64,000 nt of DNA from Runella limosa DSM 17973 (GTDB taxonomy: Bacteria > Bacteroidota > Bacteroidia > Cytophagales > Spirosomataceae): contig NZ_KI519420.1 of assembly GCF_000482465.1 (NCBI RefSeq), positions 884,343-948,342 on the forward strand, written 5' to 3'. Position numbers and translations under genes: made by a program. This document shows, in pieces, positions 33,039 to 41,762 of this stretch; the stretch's first letter is position 1; each line of letters starts with the position of its first letter. The notes beneath the pieces are model-generated. The model was not told where the DNA came from. It ran no database searches and saw only the letters and a program-made list of their open reading frames with translations.

Positions 33039-33914
33039 ATGAAAATCGCCATTCACGGACGTATTTTTACCACAGAAACGCAGCCTCACGTACAGGCTTT
33101 ATTTGATATACTTCAACAAAAAGGGGTAGATTTCTCAATTTCTGCGTCCTTTTATACGCATCTTCTTCAAGCAGGAGTAGAGCCACATACGCCCAAAACG
33201 TACCCCCATCCGCACGGGGCACCCGATGCTGATTTTATTTTTAGCATAGGTGGTGATGGTACGTTGCTGGAGTCTGTTATGCAGTCTCGTTCGCGCCAAA
33301 TACCTATTTTGGGGATAAATACGGGGCGTCTAGGCTTTCTAGCAACGGTTTCCCCTGAGTGTATTCCTGCCCAATTAGCAGCGCTTTTTGAAGGAAATTA
33401 CCAGATCGAAGAGCGGGCATTGGTTAGTGTAAATTCAGACAATGATTTATTTGAAGATTATAACTTTGCCCTGAACGATTTTACCATTACAAAAACCGAT
33501 ACTTCGTCGATGATTACCATTCATGCGTACTTAGACGGGGAGTTTTTAAATTCGTATTGGGCAGATGGTCTTATCGTTTCTACTCCTACGGGCTCGACGG
33601 GTTATTCATTGAGCTGCGGAGGGCCTGTTGTCTTACCAACCAATGATGTTTTTGTCATCACTCCCATTAGTCCGCATAACCTGAACGTTCGCCCCATGAT
33701 TATTCCCGATGGGAGCCAATTGACTTTTCGGGTAGAAAGCCGTAGTAATAATTTCCTTGTTTCGCTAGATTCGCGGTTTCGGATTGTGGATTCTACCATT
33801 GCTTTGACCGTAAAAAAAGCCGTTTTTAAAGCGCGACTTGTCAAGTTTAAACAAGACAATTTTGTCCAAACCCTACGTACAAAACTACATTGGGGGTTAG
33901 ATGCCCGCAATTAA
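33039..33914 (+). CDS. nadK: NAD kinase
   Basis: NAD kinase makes NADP from NAD and ATP (or polyphosphate) in the cytoplasm. The signature FSIGGDGTLLES (GGDGT at 71-75, with the catalytic Asp) is clear, followed by GINTGRLGFLATV and the second conserved block LNDFTITK; the C-terminal half has GSTGYSLSCGGP and TPISPHNLNVRPMI, the NAD-binding strand. Length (291) is standard. Upstream is the CBS-domain gene and downstream, after an 87-bp spacer, two PorG-like barrels; this order recurs in Bacteroidota. Confidence 0.96.
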   Translation: MKIAIHGRIFTTETQPHVQALFDILQQKGVDFSISASFYTHLLQAGVEPHTPKTYPHPHGAPDADFIFSIGGDGTLLESVMQSRSRQIPILGINTGRLGFLATVSPECIPAQLAALFEGNYQIEERALVSVNSDNDLFEDYNFALNDFTITKTDTSSMITIHAYLDGEFLNSYWADGLIVSTPTGSTGYSLSCGGPVVLPTNDVFVITPISPHNLNVRPMIIPDGSQLTFRVESRSNNFLVSLDSRFRIVDSTIALTVKKAVFKARLVKFKQDNFVQTLRTKLHWGLDARN

Positions 33915-34001
33915 TCTTAGGCGCGATTTTTGCGGGGATATTCAATAAAAAGATTCATTTTTGCGTTGAACACAAAGTCACGCATCAATCCAGTAAAGCG
34001 A

Positions 34002-35000
34002 ATGAATTATAAGATAATTGTCGGAATCGTGTTGTTTACGCTGTTTGTGACGCTCCAATCGGAGGCACAACGCCGTCGTCGAACGCCATTTGAGCAGTAC
34101 TCTACCGTGAGTTTTGGGGCGGGGACGTCTAGCTATGCAGGTGATTTGGCACCCTATCGAAGCCCAGTGAATACCTTATTTAAGACTATGCGTTGGAACA
34201 TCAATGCTGCTTATACCAAGCATTATACCCCGCATTTGGCAGCGCGTTTTGGGTTTACGTGGGCACAAATTTTTAGTGATGATGAGTATTATAACCGCGG
34301 AGGTACGCCGTTTTCAGGTTCTTATGTTCGGAACTTGCATTTTCGTAACAACCTTAAAGAATTTAGCTTAGTCGGTATTTACAAATTTTGGGGAGATGGG
34401 CGTAGCCCCAATCGTCGCGCAAAGTTTACCCCCTATATTTTTGCAGGGATTGCTTTATTGGCGCATAATCCGAAAGCAATGGTTCCTGATTCAACATCTT
34501 ATGATCGTTATCCTAAAAACAAACGTTGGATTGCGCTTCAACCACTTGGAACGGAAGGTCAGGGCCAGCCAGGTTTTGAGAAACCTTACTCATTGGTAAC
34601 ATATTCTATTCCTCTGGGATTGGGCTTTACTTGGAAAATCAATGACCTGTGGAATGTTGGGGTAGAAGGTGGCTTTCGTTTTTCTGGGTCAGATTTTTTG
34701 GATGATGCAAGTGGTTTTTATCCAAATCCTGACATTCTTAAAAATGACATGGCACGGGCAATGTCAAACCGAACTTTGGAACCAATTGCCGCACGCACTG
34801 GGCGTGATAGAACCTCTACGGTAGCACAAATAGTAGATCCGAATAATCCGACCGCTAATCCATTTGCGGGAGGGCCTTTGGGCGGTTGGCAACAGGGAGA
34901 TCCTAGAGGAAACCCTGCTCGAAAAGACACCTACATGCTTTCTAGCATCACAGTAACCTATGTGTTACCAACTAAAATTAAATGCCCGCCGATTCGTTAA
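34002..35000 (+). CDS. PorG/DUF6089-like outer membrane beta-barrel protein
   Basis: Start at ATG 34002 gives a signal peptide (MNYKIIVGIVLFTLFVTLQSEAQ); the frame upstream has no better start. The 332-residue protein shows the DUF6089 barrel pattern: STVSFGAGTSSYAGDLAPYRSP, WNINAAYTKHYTPHLAARFGFTW, KFTPYIFAGIALLAHNP, PLGLGFTWKINDLWNVGVEGGFRF, and the final strand TYMLSSITVTYVLPTKIKCP. PorG of Porphyromonas and related proteins belong to the type IX secretion apparatus; whether this one does is not shown. A paralogue follows at 35054. Confidence 0.8.
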   Translation: MNYKIIVGIVLFTLFVTLQSEAQRRRRTPFEQYSTVSFGAGTSSYAGDLAPYRSPVNTLFKTMRWNINAAYTKHYTPHLAARFGFTWAQIFSDDEYYNRGGTPFSGSYVRNLHFRNNLKEFSLVGIYKFWGDGRSPNRRAKFTPYIFAGIALLAHNPKAMVPDSTSYDRYPKNKRWIALQPLGTEGQGQPGFEKPYSLVTYSIPLGLGFTWKINDLWNVGVEGGFRFSGSDFLDDASGFYPNPDILKNDMARAMSNRTLEPIAARTGRDRTSTVAQIVDPNNPTANPFAGGPLGGWQQGDPRGNPARKDTYMLSSITVTYVLPTKIKCPPIR

Positions 35001-35053
35001 GTCATTGGACTTCGATAAAATTAGCAAGGGCAAAAACCAAGAATTCATCATAC

Positions 35054-35743
35054 GTGAATAGCAAACTGCAAACTTATGTTATCGGCTTCCTTTTGGGAGC
35101 CTTTTCTTTACAGGCCGAAGCTCAACGGTGGAATGTTGGCGCTGGACTAGGAGGGTTTAATTACAAAGGAGACTATGCGCCTTTTTTTAATCCTAAAAAC
35201 TATTTGCCTGGAGGCCATGCTTTTGTGCGTTACAATGTGTCGCCAGCAGTTTCGTTGCGACTCGGTGGAAATATGGGCATCATTGGGGCAAAAGACAGTC
35301 GCTCGTCTGATCCTTTTAACCAAGCCCGTAATGGTTCTTTTCGCTCTAGGGTAACTGAAGGAGACTTAATTCTTGAGTATAACTTCCTGAATTACTCACA
35401 ACGTCGCAAAGATGTGAATTGGACACCTTATCTGATGGGGGGATTGGGTTTTTACAAATTCAAACCGCGTACCAAAACAGCCGATTATAAAACGACCCAA
35501 ATGAATATCCCGTTTGGAGCGGGAGTGAAATGGGAGTTCAAACGCCCGTGGAGCTTAGAGTTCGAGTTTGGTACCAGGGTTCTCTTTACTGATTATTTGG
35601 ACGATTTGGGAGATAATGTGCCTCTGGGTCAAAAAATCCAACTTGGTAATCCAACTACCCGCGATAAATTTTACTACACGTCAATTACCCTGAGTTATAC
35701 GTTTTACAGTATTATTTGTCCACCAGGGTTTTCAAACGACTAA
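35054..35743 (+). CDS. Second PorG/DUF6089-like beta-barrel protein
   Basis: I chose the GTG at 35054 because it starts a signal peptide (MNSKLQTYVIGFLLGAFSLQAEAQ); codons further upstream in frame overlap the previous gene. The 229-residue mature barrel is a shorter relative of the preceding protein: RWNVGAGLGGFNYKGDYAPFFNPKNYLPGGHAFVRYNVSP, then TPYLMGGLGFYKFKPRT, MNIPFGAGVKWEFKRPWSLEFEFGTR and the final strand FYYTSITLSYTFYSIICP. Both end with an aromatic strand followed by xxICPP/IKCPP, a shared tail. Tandem duplication with shortening is the simplest reading. Confidence 0.78.
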   Translation: MNSKLQTYVIGFLLGAFSLQAEAQRWNVGAGLGGFNYKGDYAPFFNPKNYLPGGHAFVRYNVSPAVSLRLGGNMGIIGAKDSRSSDPFNQARNGSFRSRVTEGDLILEYNFLNYSQRRKDVNWTPYLMGGLGFYKFKPRTKTADYKTTQMNIPFGAGVKWEFKRPWSLEFEFGTRVLFTDYLDDLGDNVPLGQKIQLGNPTTRDKFYYTSITLSYTFYSIICPPGFSND

Positions 35744-35800
35744 TCAGTGGAGAGAGGAGAGAAAAGATGTACTTTTGTCTCCTCTTTTGTTTTTAAAGAT

Positions 35801-36811
35801 ATGCAGTTACACTTTCATCGCTTCGATTTACGACTTCGTCACACCTTTACCATTGCACACGACTCCCGTGACGTTCAGCCTACGCTCATTGTAGAACTAC
35901 GCGAAGGAAATTTTCGCGGTTTTGGAGAGGCTACTTCCAACAAATACTACGGTATCACGATTGACGGAATGGTTGACCGCCTGGAGCAAATACGAAATGT
36001 GATTGAAAACGACAACCTAACGTCTCCCGAGGAGTTTTGGCAGTTGACAAACCAATACCTGCACGATATTCCGTTTGCGCAGTGTGCGCTTGATGAAGCC
36101 GCTAACGACCTTTGGGCCAAAAAACAAGGTAAAAAGCTCTACGATGCCTGGGGGCTTTCAGCCGATGCAATACCGATTACCGATTATACGATTGGGATTG
36201 ATACCATTGATAAAATGGTGGCGAAAATGAAAGAATTTCCGTGGCCATTGTACAAAATTAAATTGGGTACGACCGAAGATTTGGACATCATTAGAACCCT
36301 ACGGAGCCACACCGATGCAGTGTTTCGAGTAGATGCGAACTGCGCTTGGACGGCGAAGCAAGCCATTGAGTATAGTCACGAATTGAAAGCACTCGGCGTG
36401 GAGTTTATTGAGCAGCCGTTGAAAGCGGACGATTGGACGGGCATGAAACAAGTTTATGCCGAAAGTGCCTTGCCTTGCATTGCCGACGAAAGTTGCATTG
36501 TAGAAGCAGATGTGGCCAAATGCGCGGGTTACTTTCACGGAGTAAATGTGAAACTGACCAAATGCGGTGGCCTTACGCCCGCACGGCGTATGCTGGCCGA
36601 AGCCAAAGCCCTTGGCCTAAAAACGATGGTAGGCTGTATGAACGAAAGTAGCGTAGGAATTTCGGCCATTGCGCACTTGTTGCCGATGCTCGACTACGTG
36701 GATATGGATGGTACGTTGCTTATTGCCAATGACCCCGCAACGGGCGTGCAATTTGATTTTGGAAAAATTATCTTTGCCACCGAAAACGGTACGGGCGCAC
36801 AATTGCATTAA
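35801..36811 (+). CDS. Dipeptide epimerase (enolase superfamily, L-Ala-D/L-Glu epimerase-like)
   Basis: Start at ATG 35801; the longer frame is not supported. Enolase-superfamily catalytic residues are in order: YKIKLG with Lys152 and Lys154, VDANCAW with metal Asp178, FIEQP with metal Glu204, ADES with metal Asp229, and VKLTKCGG with Lys251. The MNESSVGISA block at the end of the barrel is typical of dipeptide epimerases. These recycle murein peptides by interconverting L-Ala-D-Glu and L-Ala-L-Glu; relatives in Bacteroidota accept other dipeptides. The N-terminal FTIAHDSRDVQPTLIVEL is the capping domain. Confidence 0.9.
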   Translation: MQLHFHRFDLRLRHTFTIAHDSRDVQPTLIVELREGNFRGFGEATSNKYYGITIDGMVDRLEQIRNVIENDNLTSPEEFWQLTNQYLHDIPFAQCALDEAANDLWAKKQGKKLYDAWGLSADAIPITDYTIGIDTIDKMVAKMKEFPWPLYKIKLGTTEDLDIIRTLRSHTDAVFRVDANCAWTAKQAIEYSHELKALGVEFIEQPLKADDWTGMKQVYAESALPCIADESCIVEADVAKCAGYFHGVNVKLTKCGGLTPARRMLAEAKALGLKTMVGCMNESSVGISAIAHLLPMLDYVDMDGTLLIANDPATGVQFDFGKIIFATENGTGAQLH

Positions 36812-36829
36812 CACCAACGTTGACTTGTT

Positions 36830-37912
36830 TTGAATTCGGCTAGTTATCACCAAATTACCCACTTGCCTAATCGGACGATTGAGCTAGATGGCCAAACTTA
36901 CTTGTACTTTAGCGGTACGGCTTATCTAGGTCTGCCGCAAAATCCCGCTTTTCAAGCCTTGATTCAAGAAGGGTTACACGCGTACGGAAGTGTATATGGC
37001 AGCTCACGCAACGGAAATTTGCAATTGCGTATCTACGAACAAGCGGAGGCTAAATTAGCGGCTTGGACGGGTTCGGAGGCGGCTCTAACGTTGTCGTCGG
37101 GGATGTTGGCAGGGCAGGCAGCGATTCGACAGTTGATGTTAGATGGGTATGAGTTTGTCTATTCACCCGACGTTCACCCTGCGGTGTGGCATGTACCTCA
37201 GGTGTCGATTCCAGCAGTGAGTTTTGAGGATTGGGTGGAAAACTTAGTAAAATCATCGTCTTTTCAGGATACTGCTAAAGTATGCTTAGTTACTAATTCC
37301 GTGGATGCTTTACGCGGGAAATTATATGCGTTTGACTGGATAAAGCGCCTTCCTGAAACCCGTGAGTGGGTCTTGCTCGTTGACGATTCGCACGGATTGG
37401 GGGTGATAGGTGAAGAGGGGAAAGGTATTTGGGGGCAAATTCCGTCGGTCTCACACGTTCGGGTTATTGTCACTGCTTCACTAGCCAAAGCGATGGGGTT
37501 GCCTGGTGGTGTGCTATTTTCGGATAAAAATACGCTGCAAAAAATTCGTTCGACGGCTTATTTTGGCGGATGCTCACCCATTGCTCCTAATCATCTGTAC
37601 GCGTATTTACACGCCACTGACCTGTATGCCGAGGCATATCAACGTTTGGCGTATAATGTCCGTCAATGTGCTGCACAACTTGCTCCTTTGGGGCTTTTTA
37701 ATGCTTCTAACGCGTTATTCCCAGTGTTTTACACACCTCACGACGACTTGTATCCATTTTTGCTTCAGCGAGGTATTTTTGTGTATAGTTTTGCTTATCC
37801 CAAGCCAACCGACAGGGCCAATACCCGCATTGTATTGAGCGCTTGGCATACCGACGAAGACATTGAAACCTTGGTAGAAGCTTGTCGTGCGTTTACGGAC
37901 ACTAGACGCTAA
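36830..37912 (+). CDS. PLP-dependent alpha-oxoamine synthase-like aminotransferase (KBL/BioF type)
   Basis: The fold type I PLP enzyme has the alpha-oxoamine synthase layout: YLYFSGTAYLGLPQNP near the N-terminus, GSSRNGNLQL (substrate loop), DDSHGLGVIG (residues 185-194, the Asp-His that hold PLP), and the Schiff-base Lys220 in VTASLAKAMGLPGG. Relatives are 2-amino-3-ketobutyrate ligase, serine palmitoyltransferase and BioF, which condense an amino acid with an acyl-CoA. Here the start is TTG 36830 (an in-frame TGA lies just upstream at 36821); no ATG occurs in the first 90 codons. It follows the epimerase by 18 bp, so amino-acid or murein-peptide metabolism is possible, but no substrate is known. 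Confidence 0.8.
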   Translation: MNSASYHQITHLPNRTIELDGQTYLYFSGTAYLGLPQNPAFQALIQEGLHAYGSVYGSSRNGNLQLRIYEQAEAKLAAWTGSEAALTLSSGMLAGQAAIRQLMLDGYEFVYSPDVHPAVWHVPQVSIPAVSFEDWVENLVKSSSFQDTAKVCLVTNSVDALRGKLYAFDWIKRLPETREWVLLVDDSHGLGVIGEEGKGIWGQIPSVSHVRVIVTASLAKAMGLPGGVLFSDKNTLQKIRSTAYFGGCSPIAPNHLYAYLHATDLYAEAYQRLAYNVRQCAAQLAPLGLFNASNALFPVFYTPHDDLYPFLLQRGIFVYSFAYPKPTDRANTRIVLSAWHTDEDIETLVEACRAFTDTRR

Positions 37913-38035
37913 TTTCTTCATTCTTTTGGGATGACACTTCACGCTCAAGATGCGACGCTTCGTCGTGTTTTGCTACCCTTGTGCCTGATTTTGTACGAGT
38001 TTTGGTTCATCAATCAACCAATAACCAGTCAGGCC

Positions 38036-38734
38036 ATGAAAACTTTTTTCCTTATCACGCACATTGCTTTCGGTTTTTTAGCCCTCGGCGTGGGTATTAT
38101 ACCGATGTTGTCCAAAAAAGGCAATACCCTTCACAATCGAACGGGATTGGTGTATTATTGGTCGATGGTCATCGTGGCGTTTTCTTCGTTGGGTTTGGTT
38201 TTAGTAAGCCCGTTTACAGATGGACGCTTGTTTTTGACAGGTATCGCTGTTTTTAGCTTTTACATGTGTTTTACGGGAAAAAGAGCTTTGCAACAACGTG
38301 GAAGCGAGCCCGTTCGGTGGTATGATTGGGCGATTTCGCCGGTCATGGGAGCGGCGTCATTGATAATGATGTTCTATGGTTTGTACTTTGTGCAGCGCTC
38401 ATTTCAAACGGGGCAATTTTCATCGATGAGTATATTATTTTTAGCATTTGGCTTTTTTAGCGGTACCAATGCGTTGTACGATATTCGAAAGTACCTTGCT
38501 CCCGAAAAAGCAAAGTACGGTGCCAAAGAGTGGTTTTTTATTCACATTGAACGGATGGGTGGGTCGTACATTGCTACTTTTACCGCGTTTGCGTTAGTCA
38601 ATATCCGCTATATTTTTCCCGAAGCGCCTCAAGCAGTCTATATTGCCACTTGGATTATGCCAGGTCTGATTGGTGGGTTATTTATTGGCCGTGCCGTTCG
38701 TAAGTACGCTACTAAATTTCATTTGGCAGTATAA
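38036..38734 (+). CDS. DUF2306-like membrane protein, function unknown
   Basis: Start at ATG 38036 gives MKTFFLITHIAFGFLALGVGI and a protein of 232 residues with about seven helices; the frame reaches back to 37931 with a non-membrane-like N-terminus. The pattern HIAFGFLALGVGIIPMLSKKGNTLHNRTGLVYYWSM (a conserved His-Arg loop) is seen in DUF2306/heme-A-type small membrane proteins. Residues FIHIERMGGSYIATFTAFALVN near the end may hold another conserved His. Nothing about the function can be said from its context. It sits between a PLP enzyme and a MarR gene. Confidence 0.7.
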   Translation: MKTFFLITHIAFGFLALGVGIIPMLSKKGNTLHNRTGLVYYWSMVIVAFSSLGLVLVSPFTDGRLFLTGIAVFSFYMCFTGKRALQQRGSEPVRWYDWAISPVMGAASLIMMFYGLYFVQRSFQTGQFSSMSILFLAFGFFSGTNALYDIRKYLAPEKAKYGAKEWFFIHIERMGGSYIATFTAFALVNIRYIFPEAPQAVYIATWIMPGLIGGLFIGRAVRKYATKFHLAV

Positions 38735-38741
38735 TAAAAAT

Positions 38742-38783
38742 AGTATGCAAGCCTACTACGTTAAAGATTAACTTCTATATTTG
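38742..38783 (+). promoter_or_regulatory. MarR gene promoter with palindromic operator shared with acyl-CoA dehydrogenase
   Basis: AGTATGCAAGCCTACT (38742-38757) is the 7-2-7 palindrome with one mismatch; the -7 element TATATTTG is at 38776-38783. The palindrome lies over the expected -33 region. The perfect copy is at 13504-13519 in the acyl-CoA dehydrogenase promoter, at a similar distance from its -7 element. Confidence 0.7.
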
Positions 38784-38812
38784 CCTAAACTGATACCAAC
38801 TCACAATAGGCA

Positions 38813-39283
38813 ATGCGCAAGGAAAAAACGGTGGATTTTCATATTAAATGGGCTTGGCACGCCATTTCGAGAATGTACAATACCTATGCGTCTCGTCGCT
38901 ACGACATGACGATGGCCATTGGATATGTACTGCTAAATATTGACCTCGATCACGGGACGCCTGCTACCAAGATTGGACCGTCGATTGGAATGGAACCCCG
39001 CAGTCTGACTCGCACTCTGAAAGCGCTCGAAGAACGCGGCTGGATTCGTCGAGAAACGGACGAAACGGATAAGCGTTTTGTGAAAGTGTTTTTGACCGAT
39101 GTGGGCAAGCGCAAACGCGAACAAGCCCGCGAAGGTGTTATTTCGTTTAATACGATGCTGCGCGACCAAATTCCTTTGGACAAGTTGGTTGTGTTTTTTG
39201 ACGTAATCAAAGAAATCAATCGGTTGGTTGAAGAAGAAAATAATAAGCTCAAGGCGGAAAATCTCCTAAGCGAAGAATTGTAA
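38813..39283 (+). CDS. MarR family transcriptional regulator
   Basis: 156 residues: dimerisation helices at both ends and a central winged HTH with ATKIGPSIGMEPRSLTRTLKALEERGWIRRETDETDKRFVKVFLTDVGKRK, the MarR motif of recognition helix, wing and the DxRxxxxxLT-like end (DKRFVKVFLT). MarR proteins are usually repressors released by aromatic or acyl ligands. A palindrome in its own promoter and the same one before the acyl-CoA dehydrogenase gene suggest it controls fatty-acid oxidation and itself. Related MarR genes often lie next to beta-oxidation operons in Bacteroidota, but here the regulator is 25 kb away from the other site. Confidence 0.92.
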   Translation: MRKEKTVDFHIKWAWHAISRMYNTYASRRYDMTMAIGYVLLNIDLDHGTPATKIGPSIGMEPRSLTRTLKALEERGWIRRETDETDKRFVKVFLTDVGKRKREQAREGVISFNTMLRDQIPLDKLVVFFDVIKEINRLVEEENNKLKAENLLSEEL

Positions 39284-39326
39284 ACGCAGGTTTATCCTTA
39301 TTTTCTTCCCTTTCGTCCTTGTTTTT

Positions 39327-39372
39327 ACCCACTTTACGTAGTTTTTGTACACTACCGTAAAGTGGGTTTTTA
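39327..39372 (+). terminator. Strong rho-independent terminator after the MarR gene
   Basis: ACCCACTTTACG pairs perfectly with CGTAAAGTGGGT (12 bp), followed by TTTTTACTTTT. 43 bp past the stop codon. Confidence 0.85.
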
Positions 39373-39687
39373 CTTTTGTAGCGGTTGATTTTTCAGGACA
39401 TCATCCAATTTTTGAAAAACAGCTACGGTTAAATTTATTATTTAAAAAGTACAAAATTTGTTTTTTGTGTACCACCTCAAAATTTCATAAAAAAAAGTTA
39501 ACCCTACTGACATAGGGTTGTCACTAGCGCCCATTTATTTTGTATTATAGATAATAATCAACTTACTAGATACTTAACACTTAGCTAATCGTTGTGAATA
39601 ATTATAAAAAAAACGCAGGAAACTTTGAACTTTCATTGAGTTTCCGAAGTTTCGTATAAAAAAAGTGAAAAACTAAGTACAGTAAGA
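39373..39687 (+). other. 315-bp gene-free leader of the efflux operon
   Basis: No gene is seen. The stretch is A+T-rich and probably holds the promoter of the tetR-type gene. Just before it, GGAAACT (39618-39624) and AGTTTCC (39639-39645) form an inverted repeat nested with GAAACTT/AAGTTTC (to 39653), a possible TetR operator. No clear TAnnTTTG box is found. Confidence 0.4.
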
Positions 39688-40338
39688 GTGAGAGAAAGAA
39701 TCTTAGATAAAGCCCAAGAATTGTTTTTTCGTTACGGGGTAAAAAGCGTAACGATGGACGACATTGCAAGGGAATTGGGCATTTCTAAAAAAACCATTTA
39801 TCAGCATTTTGAAGATAAAAACGCAATGGTGTATGCAGGAGTTGAGCACCATTTTGCTTGTGATCGCGACATCGCCGAACAAATGCAAAATGAAGCACCT
39901 GACCCAATTGCTGAGATGGTAATGACTTCTGAAATGATGCGCCAAACGATGGCGGGAATGAACCCGACAGCCATTTTTGACATCAAGAGGTATTACCCAC
40001 AAGCGTGGGATTTATTCTCTAAGTATAAAAAAGAATTTATTCTGGAGATGGTCAGGAAAAACCTTTTGAAAGGCATCGAAATGGGCTTGTACCGTTCCAC
40101 CGTCAACGTAGAGGTAATGTCGCGCTTGAGACTCGAACAGGTAGAAATGGGGCTAGACCCGTACCTCTTTCCACTGGGGCAATTTAACCCACTGGATACG
40201 CAATTGGAACTGCTCGACCACTTTTTACGCGGAATTGTGACCATTGAAGGACTAAATCTGTATGAGAAATATATAACCAAACAGCTTTCAACGCCTATAT
40301 CCACCATGGCATTTTTTAGCCAAAAGAATACCTATTAA
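39688..40338 (+). CDS. TetR/AcrR family regulator of the efflux operon
   Basis: N-terminal HTH of the TetR type: ILDKAQELFFRYGVKSVTMDDIARELGISKKTIYQHFEDK (residues 5-44); the rest is a helical ligand-binding domain of ~170 residues with no recognised subtype. Start is GTG 39688 because an in-frame TAA lies a few codons upstream and no ATG fits. It is 51 bp upstream of the TolC gene on the same strand, heading a tetR-tolC-adaptor-RND operon, so it most likely represses that operon and responds to a transported compound. A possible operator repeat lies 35-70 bp upstream. Confidence 0.9.
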   Translation: MRERILDKAQELFFRYGVKSVTMDDIARELGISKKTIYQHFEDKNAMVYAGVEHHFACDRDIAEQMQNEAPDPIAEMVMTSEMMRQTMAGMNPTAIFDIKRYYPQAWDLFSKYKKEFILEMVRKNLLKGIEMGLYRSTVNVEVMSRLRLEQVEMGLDPYLFPLGQFNPLDTQLELLDHFLRGIVTIEGLNLYEKYITKQLSTPISTMAFFSQKNTY

Positions 40339-40389
40339 CAGCTCATTTTTTTTTACAACCCCACAATTTTATAATCAACACTTTACTAT

Positions 40390-41745
40390 ATGCCACAATT
40401 TCGACCGCAATGGAAATGGCTGGTACTGCTCATGCTACCACTGTTTCCGACGTACAGCCAAACGCGTTATTCACTTCAGGAAGCCATTCAGTACGGACTA
40501 ACGCACAATATCAATGTCAAAAATACCCAAACTGACGCCCAAAGCGCCGAATCTCGCATTGGCGAAATCAGATCAGTGGGGTTGCCACAAGTGAGTGCTT
40601 CCGTCAACATTTTGGACAATTTGATTATCCAAAAGGCAATTTTACCAGCCGCCTTTGTTGGTGGTTCACCAGATGATCCTCCAGTTGCGATTCCTTTTGG
40701 AGTAAAATACTCAGGTACTGCCGCTGCACAATTGAACCAAATCATTTTTAATGCACAATGGTTGCTTGGTCTAAAAGCAGCCCAAGCGTATCGTGAATTG
40801 GCGGTTAAAAACGTAACGCAATCAAAGATTCAAGTAGCGGAAAATGTCTCGAAAGCCTATTACAGTGTGTTAGTAGCGGAAGAAAGAGCCAAACTTTTGG
40901 ACTTGAATATTCAGCGTTTGGACAGCCTCACCCGTGAGATGAGCGCCATGAACCAAAAAGGTTTTGTAGAAAAATTGGATGTTGATCGTTTAGAAGTATC
41001 ACTCAACAACCTGAAAACAGAACGCTCAAAAGTGCAAAACCTAGTGGACTTGAGTTATTACATGCTCAAGTTCCAGATGGGAATGAAACTCGACGATACT
41101 ATCGTACTGACCGACCGTATCAACGAGAACGAAGTAGCTCGCATCGAAACAGAGGTGAAGGCAGATAATAATGCTTCTTTTAGCTACGACCAACGCATTG
41201 ACTACTCCATTCTCAAAAGCAACTTGTTATTATCCGAAATGGATGTGGAAAATAACAAGCGGGGGTATTATCCTACCGTGGCGGCGTTTGCGGGTTATGG
41301 ATACAATACTGGTCGTAACAAGTTTTCGCAACTCTTTACTTCACCTTGGTTCAACAATGCAAACATTGGTTTGAGCGTCAACATCCCTGTCTTTGATGGA
41401 TTTGCGAAGAAGTACAAAATCCAACAAGCCAAGTTTACGGTGGACAAAGTAAAACAAAGCATGAGCTTGGTTGAGCAGTCGATTGATTTACAGATTCGTA
41501 GCGCCAATATTACCATTGTCAATGGCCTCGAAACCTTGAAGAGCCAAAAACGTAATTTGGATTTGGCCCAAGAAGTGGTGCGGGTTTCTAAAATCAAATA
41601 CCAATCGGGAACGGGTTCAAACATTGAGGTTATCAACGCCGAGTCGGCCTTGAAAGAAGCTCAAACCAACTATTTCGCGTCGTTGTATGATTTGCTACTT
41701 GCCAAAATCGACCTCGACAAAGCAAAAGGAAAATTATCCTTCTAA
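40390..41745 (+). CDS. TolC family outer membrane efflux protein
   Basis: Signal peptide (residues ~1-24, ending TYSQ), then two TolC repeats of long helices with LQEAIQYGLTHNINVKNTQTDAQSAESRIGEIRSVGLPQVSASVN and the second half SLVEQSIDLQIRSANITIVNGLETLKSQKRNLDLAQEVVRVSKIKYQSG. The LPQV and ...SG...NIEVINAESALKEAQTNYF motifs are typical. TolC trimers form the channel through the outer membrane for RND systems. Length (451) is normal; no lipobox is present. It precedes the adaptor by 17 bp. Confidence 0.93.
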   Translation: MPQFRPQWKWLVLLMLPLFPTYSQTRYSLQEAIQYGLTHNINVKNTQTDAQSAESRIGEIRSVGLPQVSASVNILDNLIIQKAILPAAFVGGSPDDPPVAIPFGVKYSGTAAAQLNQIIFNAQWLLGLKAAQAYRELAVKNVTQSKIQVAENVSKAYYSVLVAEERAKLLDLNIQRLDSLTREMSAMNQKGFVEKLDVDRLEVSLNNLKTERSKVQNLVDLSYYMLKFQMGMKLDDTIVLTDRINENEVARIETEVKADNNASFSYDQRIDYSILKSNLLLSEMDVENNKRGYYPTVAAFAGYGYNTGRNKFSQLFTSPWFNNANIGLSVNIPVFDGFAKKYKIQQAKFTVDKVKQSMSLVEQSIDLQIRSANITIVNGLETLKSQKRNLDLAQEVVRVSKIKYQSGTGSNIEVINAESALKEAQTNYFASLYDLLLAKIDLDKAKGKLSF

Positions 41746-41762
41746 TCTTTAAAAACTTTATT

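Noticed and set aside
39373-39687. Possible tRNA or small RNA gene in the 315-bp leader
   Set aside because: No cloverleaf could be drawn and the sequence is very A+T-rich; only an inverted repeat is seen.
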